A DNA stretch of 64,000 nucleotides from Linanthus parryae (taxonomy: Eukaryota > Streptophyta > Magnoliopsida > Ericales > Polemoniaceae). The notes beneath the pieces were generated by a model. The model was not told the origin of the DNA. It did no database searches and was given only the letters and a program-made list of their open reading frames with translations. The position numbers were made by a program, and so were the translations under genes. Of this stretch, positions 12,501-24,300 are shown in pieces. How positions within the stretch are numbered: the first letter of the stretch is position 1; each line of letters begins with the position of its first letter. The stretch spans positions 86,019,136-86,083,135 of the forward strand of contig JALGPY010000007.1 in NCBI GenBank assembly GCA_023055425.1. The letters are read 5' to 3'.

Positions 12501-15283
12501 TAAAAGCTCCTTTTATCTGTAGTGTTTGGATGAGGTAGATTATTATAAATTATGGGTAAAAAAAAATATTTTTAGAGATTGTGAGGTTTGAACATGAGAC
12601 CTCATGTAATGGATTCAAACACTTTACCACTGTGTTAACACAACATTCTGTAAAAAGAACCAAAAATTACATTAAAGAGTTCGGAATTTTGCCAAAAAAG
12701 TCCGCAATTCCGCCAAAAAATCCGGAAATCCGGCTGAAAATCCGGAAATCCGGATTTCAAGCCGGAATTCCGGAACTTTGGCGGAATTCCGTTTTCTTTT
12801 TTTGTTCGGAGAGGTTTGACCGGATTTTTCAAATTTTTGACTTTTTAGTTCCTCTCTACTTACTCTCATCCAAACAAGCCCATTATCGGATACAGAGAAT
12901 TGATTTGGGTAACAGAAGATGGTACTAGCAGCTTCCCGACCGAGAGTATACTAGACTGTAGAAGGCTGGGATGTGAAAAATTATTGAATCTACCATGTAG
13001 TAACATGGAGAAGCAAAGAAAAACCAAGCATATATCCATTTCACCCCAAATAACAACCTATCGAGAAATAATATGGTTAGCAACTGATGCATGATATTCG
13101 CAAGCTGGTTAGCAATAATGTGATTAGCAACTGGTGCGTGATCTTTTGACTCATTCAATCACTTCTGAAAGATCAAGTAATTTACACAGATAAGTGGCAA
13201 TCACTACTAAAACTGTAGAGGCTGGAAAGCAAAAGTTATTGAAACTACCATAAAGCAACATGGACGAGAAGAAATACCAATAAATATGAATTTCAAGCCA
13301 ATAATAAGTAATTAAGAAATTATTTGACTAGCAGCTGATGTATGATTTTTGCAAGCGGGTTAGTAATAATACGATTACTAACAGATGCATGAACATTTGA
13401 TTCATTCGATTAGTGCTGAACGATCAAGTAATTCAACAACAAATAAGTCGTGATTACAAGAGTTGAGCTATTTGTGGCTTTTCCTGCACGGGCTGGCTAA
13501 GTAATGATGTAGCTGTAGACTGAGCTGTAGTGCAAGAATTGTTGTGGAGTAGTTGCTATGAGTTTTTCTAGATAAAGCTTTAAAATTTTTTTTACGATTA
13601 TCATCTATACTAATATATAAAGCGAAAGCAAGACTTGACAAAGCATTTTTTACATTCAAATATTACCCTCCTCTTTCAATGTGCTATGGAATAAGACACT
13701 AAGGTTAAAATTGTCATTCTTGGTTCAAACCCTATTCCCACGCCTCCTGGAACCGTATACATGTTTGCCACTACTCCTATTTAACTACCAAGTTCTTCAA
13801 CATTTTCAAGACCATTTATATTTTCCACGTCTTCTTTCATTACTGGCTTTTGTTTTTGTCTGTGGTTTTGATTTACATTGCTTCGTTTTCTTCATGCTCA
13901 TGTTCGATCTTCGTTAGGAAGAGCTAAAGCGGTCTTTGTACATTTATAGAAGACATCTAACAATCGCTGAAAAATACACAAGGATCAAGGAATTGCCACA
14001 AAAATCAGGTAGCAAAATGACTTTGCAAACCGATTTGTATCGCGTTGTGTAATCTATCGTTATGTATAGAGGGAGTTAGCTTTCATGTAACCTTCTCTGA
14101 GTTCATCTTTTAATTTAAGAGTCGTTTTCTAATGGATTGAGATATCTATTGAAATAAATTGTATGTAGTCAATATTTGAACGTCAATTTGAACACGTATC
14201 GTGTGTCCCGGTTTTCTAGTTGTGCATTATGGCAAGTACGATCAGAGTATTTGATAATTATTGTATACCACTGTCAAATTGTCAAGTGGGACTATTCATT
14301 GAAGCAGATGATTATAACAATATTTCTAGCAAGCAAAAAGATAAAATCTATATAAAGTGGGATTCAACAAACAACCCCACATTGGCTTCTTAAAATCTGC
14401 CAACTGACAACAAATGCTGCTAGAGATGCAGGTACAATTTCACGGCTTTTTTAAAGGCTGCTAGAGATGCAGGTACAAGTTCACGGCTTTTTTAAAGCTA
14501 TCTCATACTGGCTCAAGTGTCGAATTTTTGTGCATGACGACATACATATGGCACACACAACCGACATAAATATAAATATAAAGCTTATACGATGTTCAGT
14601 AATTTAAAAGTGATTTTTGATCATTGGGAATTTCACAGAAATCTTAGTTCAGATAGCTCGTTAATACTTGCAATCTAACACTGAAGCTTCCAAAAGCGTA
14701 TGGTGGAAATTTTAACGAGAACAAATGATCAGTAAATGGATTCATTCAAACTTAGGACACCGAAATAAAATGATATTAACTAGGAGAATATGAAAAACGT
14801 ATCGTCATTAATGGTGTAATTCTAGTGAAAGTAAAACAAGAAAAAAGAAATTCATTTACTATCTGAAGACATAATGTTATGGTAACAATGAAAGTGAAGC
14901 AAGAACCTATAGTTTCAAATGAAAGCAACACCTGCAAAAGTGAAGACCTGAATCCCTCCAGCTCTAGCATTTGTTCTGTTTCAATAAAATTTGCACAGTC
15001 CCCTTCAAGGTTTGCTCCTCTTCTCCACATTCGGGTACCTGCATTCAAATTAATAATTAGTTAAAAAACTACTTCGGGCGCTAATGTGGCCCAACTGGAG
15101 AGGCGCGGGTAAAAACTTTCATGTCGCACTACCTAGACGCCTCGTACACCTCCGTGAAAGTAACGTAACTTTGATAGGTACACTCTTCAGCATAAGTTGT
15201 CCAGTCTGAAAACTTGAAACCTTGTTAAGTAGAACCACAATAGAGTTGGAACTGGACTTGTTTCTTATTATCCCTTAGCATGC

Positions 15284-15334
<51 letters not shown>

Positions 15335-18300
15335 AAATTTTAAATTTCAGGATATTTCCTTGAAGAAGAGGTATGATAAACCCAGCAAGCTGTAAAGGAA
15401 TAGATATAACTTATTAGAATAAAGAATATGAAATTGCTCCTGCTTTGGGTGTCTGAGTGGACAAAAAATAATCTCAAAGGTAAAAGAAATTTGCTATCTA
15501 TTTAACCACAAAGAGATGTCTAACCTTATTCTCAATGAGCTCCTCTAGAATATTTCTGTTCCATACAAATCGGGGGTCAGCCTGAAATAGAATATGAATT
15601 CAGAACCTGAACTAATAAGATAAACTTGTCTAAAGTACCGCCACCCTTAGAGAACGAAGCGCAATACCAAATATAACTGAAGTTTTAATTTGCATGGTTT
15701 TATATGTAACACTCTTCATGCAATGTAAGAAGATTTATATTTTAATAGTGAGGATAAAATTTCAAAATGTGTGCTATTTCCAAACATCTGGTACGCAAAT
15801 TACGTGAAAAACCGATCTAGTGTTAGAAAATAACCCGTGCAGTCTGTTCTGCGTCAATTATCAAGTGCATAACAGCACCACGTGTTGGTAGATGGCCACA
15901 AAGATATGAGAAGTAGCCTCCATTAAGAAAAAAAAAAGCTGATAGACACTCCTGATAATATTCCACAGTTGCTTAAGAAGTGAAAAGGATGTATAACTAG
16001 TCACTCTGTGAAAGAGCTAATATGTGCTATATCACGAGTAGGATTTAGGAACTAGTTGAGCTTCCCATAAAATTAATTTAAGGTTACTATAAGATATCTC
16101 GCAACTTGTTTAAAAAAAACATCCATAATATGGACTAGAATATTTCTTCTACACGTATACACAAAAGGAAATTTATAATATGCAGTAGCCAGTACTTAAT
16201 TTTTTTATCACCAAGATGAAAAAATTTAAATAAAATAAACAAAAGCATGCTGAAGTATCCAGAAACCTGCTTCCAAATCGGTTTGCTCATCCACCCATCA
16301 GTCAACTTTGATCTTCTCTGCAAGCTGTCACGTTATACAATTACATGGCTAAGCAAACATAAAGCTAGAAGGAAAATGACACGTCATGAATGAAAATGAC
16401 ACGTCATGTGTGGAGCGGTCAGCCTAGAAATTTAACTAAGACATCCACATACTAGTACATACTTCAATGTTACATCTGTTTCATACGAATAATACAATCC
16501 TGGAGTTGATTCCACGATTTTTAACAGGGTCCTGAAATAAGCCTCGTCTCTTTTCTGCAGAAACAAATTTTTGATTAGGTCTGAACTTTGAGGTGATGAT
16601 TTGAATTTTTGTCACGATAACAGTTGAATAGTGAAATAATAATAACTCCATGAAAAAAAGAAAAGATCCTACTTCTTGAGAGCTAGAAAACCTTGAAGCC
16701 TCATTGCAGCACAAGAACTTCATAGACATTACACGAAAAATCGGGAAATCAAGATAATTCCCAACTTCTTTTCTCTCAGTTATCACAAGTACATAAGTCC
16801 CTGCAACCAAATGAGAAGAACCAGTCTGAAATCAAAATCACAACAATAGAGATTTTTAGTATTCTATCTGCTGTCTATATTACTAGTACTATTTACCTTA
16901 GTCATGTTAAACTAACATTCTGTACAGTTCAAAACCACCTACAGATTCAAATCAAAAAAAAAAAAAAAAAAAAAAAAAAGCAAAGATTGCCCCAACTTCA
17001 GCCTTAGCTATCATTCCTGCATCTAATCCTATCATGCATTTTAATATATTCAAGAATATCATAGCCAAATAGCACATGAAAGGAAAGGAAATTATCAATT
17101 CTTCCTCTCCTATACATCTTTTAATGCAGTGTCATTATCTTTATATTAAGAGAGAGGTCGATCACCTGAAAGTCTTCCAGTTTTATCATTCATAAAAGGC
17201 TCAATTGCTTACTGCCCACCACCAGTTTACTCCAACTGTCATCTCCCTCCCCATTTTCAAAACTGTCATGTTACCCTCTCCAGTTGCAATATGCATGCAG
17301 TCAACCTTCATGTTTATATAACGTCAAAATTTTCGTCAGTGGGTTTTTTGGGGGGTAAAAATGGGCATAACAATAAAAATAAGAACAACTACATCCCACC
17401 ATCACCGCCACAAACACCATTGTTGCCACCTATGTGCCAAGATTCCAGCGACTAAGTCCGGAAACCGGCGACCTAAACCCATCAAAGTATCATATTCTGC
17501 CTCCACCAGGCCACACCACCACCTCCACCCAAATAGAATATCATGACAACCCAAGTCAGCCACCACCAAAATCAGCCCCAGTTGAACTCCATCGAATGGA
17601 ATCAAATGCAGCACAAACCCAGCCACTGCCCCTCTCATCTATCACAATTCACAACCACCATCGATCAATCACAATGACCCACCAGCTGCAATTGATTGAA
17701 AACCCATGAACCCTAGCCAATTCGACAAATTTTGCCATAACGCCATCTAATTGAAGCCACAGCTCCCGACCACAATCAAACAAGACCACCAGTCGTCCAC
17801 CCATCCAGCGTCCATCCTTGTTTCCAGCGAAAATATCCCAACAAGAGGAATTGATCTTCAACCACCACGAACCCAGTTGGAACAGTGAAAGAGAGTATCG
17901 AATCTGAAATCGAAAGGATCCGATCCCCATTCGATCCACAGCCCCAAGTTTAAGAAACAAGAGAGATGATTGGGAGACAGAGGATGCAGAAAGAGAGACA
18001 AGGAGAGATAATTCGAACAGAGGGAGGTACAGAGAGAGAGAGATGCAGACTTCTTTACCTTAGACTCCTTACTGCTTCTTCCTCTTTTTTTTTTCTTTTT
18101 TTTTTTCTTTCTTTTGTTCTTTTTTTCTTTTTTATGTTATTATTTATGTTTTTGAAAATTTTACCTCACCCACATTTACTGTACAGACGGGATTTTTACC
18201 AAAAGTTGAATGGAATTTATATTGAAACTGGGGAGGGTAACATGACAGTATTGTTAGTTGGGAGGGTAAGATGACAGTTGGTGTAAACTGGGGCAATATG

Positions 18301-21300
18301 CAATTGAGCCTTCATAATATTAGGGGAGAAGGATACTTATTTTTCTTTCTAAAAATAGTTGATACAGAACTTCAACCTACATCTCAAGTTAAACTGATGC
18401 AGAAATGGATGCCCCATATAGCATAAAAGATATGGTGCTCTCCTAAATGCCAATTGCTGGGAAAATATTTGGGGGAACAATTACAGAAATTAATTACGAG
18501 GGGGCTTGGAGCCTTACTGCAAACGAAAACAGCAGAAATCTAATAGTTGTTCTTCCCCTCTAGAATGTAAAATTAGAAGCAATCTAATAGTTGTTCTTCC
18601 CCTCTAGAATGTTTCGTTAATTCACTAGATCCTAGCACAATTAAGTAACAAAAAGTGTGGTTAGCCTTAGTTCATGCCAAATGAAGCCTCCTTGAAATAT
18701 ATGTGATGCATTCCTCTGAGATTACCGTATCTGAAATATACAAATGACCTAATTCAAAAAATGAGAAATGATAACAGTATTTCTTGGGAACATTTAAGAT
18801 ACTATTTGCTAGTTTGATTGCAGCGTTCACAAATCTAACTTTACAAAGCCACATACTGGTATACAATGAGCATGTAAGTATTCTAGCGTATTATTCTAGG
18901 TCGCAGATAGCTGACGTTTCATGTGCTCATCATGATTGCATAGCTGCATCACTTCAGAGTTCAGACTAAGCCTATGGCTGTATGGAAACAATATATTCTT
19001 GTACATGCAAGTACACATTTTTGGTACAGACCTAGGCGGAAGAGATATCTATCATAGAAGGAATTCTTAGCAATTACCTGCCAGTAACCTAATAGTTCCG
19101 GCAACTCCATAAACTGTAGAGACCTTGGATGGCTGCGGAGGAGGGGAATCGTCTGCAAAAGGAATACTTAGTGAATATTGATATTTCACCAGAATTTTCA
19201 ATGTTTGAGCTGCATGAGAAGTAGACAAGTCAAGAATGCAAAGTTATTTATGATCTACTTAGTAAGCAGTTCCAGCTGGTCCTCTAGCTTAAAACTACAC
19301 AAAAATGAAAACTTGTTCGGGTACTTTTTTTATGGAACTTGTTCAGGTACTTAAATATTATTATAACGTTCAATAAGGTTTTGTCCCATAAACTCCCATT
19401 GAATTTGCAACATCTCCCTAAATGACCTAAAATACACAATCAACTCCGAGATATGCAGCACTTTTTGCATCAAATATGGTTTTCTGGAGAGTTTCGCTAC
19501 ACATGAGAGAGAATGATGGCTCTGCTTAAACATTCACACCTTTGATGCCTAATAAGCTGGCAAACATATTATCTTCTCTCTGACATAAATAGAGCAACAT
19601 GTGTCCTGTATTGCTCAAACTCTATCGCTGCCGTCAACTTCTAAAACTTACCTGAAATGCTAGAGTGCGGAAATGTGAAATTGCATATTCTGAAACAGTG
19701 AAACTTGATGCATGTGGCCCTTGGTTTTGTAAGGTTCAAGTTAATCTTCAAGAAAACTCCATCAAGAGTACATGTCTTTGTAAGAATGCTTTATTTTATG
19801 TATCCACAAAGAAGTGTATCTACATTTCTAAATGAATATTCCAGACTATTTATTCAAAATCTTGAGAGTTCACATTAATCAGGAGATTGTGTGTATCTGA
19901 TTAGCAAATACTTCTATATATATCCGTTTATAAGTCGGACCAAATATACAATAGCCTTAATGAGTTGGGAAACAACAGAATAGCTTTGCCGTATTGATTA
20001 GAAGTAAAGCTTCTCTGCAGCTCCAAATGGTAATATGGTATAGTATTTGGGCTCAATATGGTAATTGCCAAAACTGAGAAGATGGTTCGATTAACAAAGA
20101 TTATGTCTAGGAGCAGTTCCCAGGAGTGATTGGTGATTAAGGAAAGTAGAGTTGCCTCTCGTAAGGTTAAGCATGTAAGTAACTGGAGGTGGGTTTTCAG
20201 TTTGGTTTCATGCCTTGCTTTCTAACATTATTCTATTGAAGGATCCCTTTTAAGTTCCAAAGATTACCTAAAGGTAAATGGGTTGTAAACGAATTCATTG
20301 CCCAGGAAATGATGCACTGATGTTGTGCTTATACTGACCCGCTTATTCATGTGAGGATCTGGTGGTGTGGATTTTCATATAGGAGAAGGTACTATGTTTT
20401 TCAGTTCGGTTTCATGCCTTGCTTTCTAACATTATTCTATCAGAGGATCCCTTATGAATACCAAAGACTATCTAAAAGTAAATGGGTAGTAAACGAGTTC
20501 ATTGCCCAGGAAACTGATGTACTGATGATGTGCTTATACTGACCCCCTTATAACCCGCCAAATTAGATCAGAATGCTATATGTGGACAAAATAAGTCTAC
20601 TTATCATAGGTGGCTTTATGAGTCTGTTTTTTGTTTTTTTTTTGTTTTTTTTTTTTTTTTTTTTTTTTTGAGGAAATTATGAGTCTGCTTTTGTGTGCAT
20701 GTCTATGCGTGTGATAAATAGAAGTACGTAAATGTTATTATTTGTACATGATACCTAAGTTCGTATTCTTTCTTGTTACATACGTATATTAATTTGTTCA
20801 GGTAATCGTCCAAATTCAGGGGCAAAGTCATTGTCTCTACTTCCTCATTTCAAAAATAAGGTATTACATGGTTTTTTATTTTATTTTTTTGAGGAAAGTG
20901 TTACATGAATATTTGAGGGTTACCTATGGAGTTTTAGCATGGTAGATGGACAGCTTTGAACACTCAAAAGCAAGGGGCTTTGGAAGGTTGGTCTGCCCAA
21001 GCTTAGATGCAAATTAACTCATAGCCTAATCTGTATTTCTTTTTCATAATACTAACACTTAATAAAACAACTCTTCTAATAACACTATCTCCTTTCAAAT
21101 TTCCTTATGAAAGATACGAGTTCCCAACGTTTAAAAGCACATTCAGGCTCAGCTGTCATACTTTTTATGATCTCGAAAAAACTGAAATCAAGTCAAGAAG
21201 TAAAAGGATGGAGCAGAAAATAGCATTAATAAACGATCCCCTATGTAAGTTTTGTAGCAGATGATTAACATTTGTCGTATTGTGGTGATCTCAATGCTGC

Positions 21301-24300
21301 GTTTAGGAAAGAAACAATTAATCATATACGAAATCTTCCAAAAACACATCAAAGTTAAGAGCTAGTACCCTGCCTCTTACCATTAAAAATGTATATTGTA
21401 AATGAATGTTTGAGATGAAACTTGCAAGAAATGGCCCTGTTAGCAAGATGAGGTTGGTAGCTAAGTTTTACATGGGAATACAGTGGAGTAACAATATCCC
21501 TACTTAGGTCATCTCCAACCCATGTCTTTTTTCCCCTTCCCCCACCTCCCCCTCCCCCTCCCCCCACCGGCCCACTTTCCCCTTCCTCCTCCCCCTCCCC
21601 CTCCCCCAAACTACAACTCATCTCTAACCCATTCCTTTCCCCCCACCCAACAAAATTGATATTTAACAAATATTTAATGATTAAAAAATAATTTATTAAT
21701 ACTAAAACAAGTAAATACAAAATAAGTGCTGCTATTTGCTGTGTACTGATTACTATATTTTATATCGTTATGATTCAATAAATTTGACATTTTTAACCGT
21801 GCTTTTCAATTATTTAATAATTATAATTGTTAATTGTGTAAAAAATAAGATTTATGAAATTTTCAATAAAATAAAATAATGATAACTTTTCGTAAATATA
21901 TTTGTCAACAATCGAGAATACATTATTAAATTTTATAAATAATAAACAATATTAATCATAATAAAAAATAGATAATATAATCATAAAATATTATCAATCG
22001 TAATTAATATTGCCAATAATTAATTTAATTAACCACCCCGTGTAGGGGAAGGGAGAGGGGCATGTCCATGGGGAAATCCCCCCTAACCATCGCACACCCA
22101 AGGCAAAAAGAATCCCCCTAGCACCTCCTCCCCCTCCCCCCATGGGGTTGGACTTGAACAGTATTTTTATATGGTTTTCCCCATCACACTCCCCCTCCCC
22201 CCATGGGGTTGGAGATACCCTTATATTCCTATAGCTAAGACTGCACCTACTAGAATGTTTTTAGCCACTGCATCAACTAACCAACTTGTTGGGAAACAAC
22301 AGATATTAAATTGCTGTCCAATGGTAACAAATAAATTTAACAGAAGTAAATATTGCAAACAGACAGAATCATATTTCATTTTAAAGAAACCTATGAGTAA
22401 TGAGATTTTTGTAACCTTTAATAGAGTAATAGATTCTACAAACCACGATTAATTGATTAATAATACATGTTGGATAAAAGTTGATTGCAATGTACTTTCT
22501 ATGTAAATAATCAATATCTATGAGTTCCTGAGCAGATGGCCAATAAATACATAGGTAAGCAGTCTGACACTTGTGTGCAAAAACTATGTATTGACTTCTG
22601 GACCCCTGCAGCATGGAGTATGTAGCTTTGCCAGATTATTTGAGAGAATGACGAAGGAAGATGTGGATGTCACTTTCACAGCTTATTTGAGCGCCTGTGA
22701 ACGTGACGCATACCTAACCTTGTGTAAGTGGAAAAATACTCACTAAATGGAATCAAGGGAACCATAACTCAACTAAGGAACTTTTGCAGGATATTCAAAG
22801 CTTAGGCAAGAAGAATGATAACTAGGCACCTAGGTATTTCTTTAACAAGGGCAGTGCTTAGGCAAGGAGAATGATAACCAGGTCAAATTTACGTACAGAG
22901 TCCCTGAATCATGCCTATAATGTTGGACACTAAGTAATGCTTTTAATCAGGACAAAAAACCCCTATTTAGGCTGGAGTGTCAATGACTAAACAATCCTTT
23001 TTTATGGCATTAGTACAATGGAGAGAGCAAAGGCTATAAGAAAGTTGAAGATAACATTTTCACTTTTAGGTTTGCAGGGAGGGAGAGTAATACATTTTCA
23101 AGTATGAAGACATTTTACTGAAAGACAACCAGCACACAGTTTTGAGACCTTCAATGCTTGAGAATAGACATGTTCAGTATGTCAGTCGTTTAGTTGGTAA
23201 GTTTAATTGATCTCCCGACTCAATATGGTTCGGCAAGTTTTAAAAGTGGCATTCATTTGGCAGCACATAGTTATGTCCAAAGTTCCTTCTCCGATTCAGT
23301 CTAGTGTTTGGAAACATGTGACAGGTTCCTGCATATAATTTTTGTTTCGACGAGGTTTTACGCCCTCCGGGATTTAGGATTTTCTCTTGCCCAGCATTTC
23401 TTAGATGGGTAATTTGCGTTGAGTTTGTTGGCAGATGCCTTGATGACTCCATACTTCATAGTTAAATATGTCCGGTTCAAACAAGTTGCACTTATATAAA
23501 ACACAAGTGACGGTGCAACCTAGCTTCCTACCATCATGAGTTCCCAACTAAGTTCTGCATAGACATTGATTCTCAGTTCCAACCTATTTCTTTCTCTCTA
23601 ATGAAAAGTCTCAACTTCATCTCTTCTCCCCCTTTGTTTTGTTGATTCCACTGATGATTTGTTTTTCATACCAAAAAAGTTTGATTTTATCTGATCCAAC
23701 CTTTCTGTGTTGATGATAATCATGGATTTCCAGACCAGCATAAGATATGAAGATATGCTCATTTAAAACTAAGATTCCTACATAATCACCAATTTCCTAC
23801 ACAAGCATGTGTTTGCGTGTTTGCTAAATATAAGAATAACCAATGGCGGATTCACATAGGGACTGGTGGGGGCGAAAGCGACCCACTCGACTTTTTGAAA
23901 TTGCAATTTTACCCTTATTTAGTTTTTTTTTTTCAGTTTAGCCCCCACAAAAATTTCACTATAGCCCCCACTCAAATTCTTGAAATTCAATTTTACCCCT
24001 ACTCTCTTTGATTTTTCAAATTTATCCCTCGCTGTAAGGAATTCCTGGATCCGTCCCTGAGAATAACACTATTTTTCTTGAGTTTTCCTTTCCTTGATAA
24101 CCACAAAAGCACAATTGAAGGTGGCAGTGATCAAATTTTCATTCCCTTTCATGAACTATCTCTTGTCCTTTAGATTTGAGTTATTGTAACTCCTCCTCAA
24201 ACAAGGGTTAGAAGGTTCAAGCTGCCCATGTACATTTCCTTCGGTCAGATTCTTAAAAAAAGACAAACCAATGTTTGTTACTTGTCTTCCAGAAACTGCT

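Larger units (their letters stand above)
12060..14931 (-). other. SAC gene intron 9 (2.9 kb)
   Basis: Intron sequence carrying a Tourist-like MITE (12460-12881), a diverged direct duplication (12950-13447), a putative Helitron (13604-14219) and a 41-bp tandem duplication (14416-14497). The remainder shows nothing recognisable. Confidence 0.8.
16801..19077 (-). other. SAC gene intron 2 (2.3 kb)
   Basis: It contains a poly(A) run (16954-16979), a MULE-type element (17198-18310) and a short duplication (18531-18611). Nothing else is recognised. Confidence 0.8.

Noticed and set aside
17434..17960. Small genes in SAC intron 2
   Set aside because: They lie inside the MULE-type element and show no known motif; kept only as possible captured sequence.
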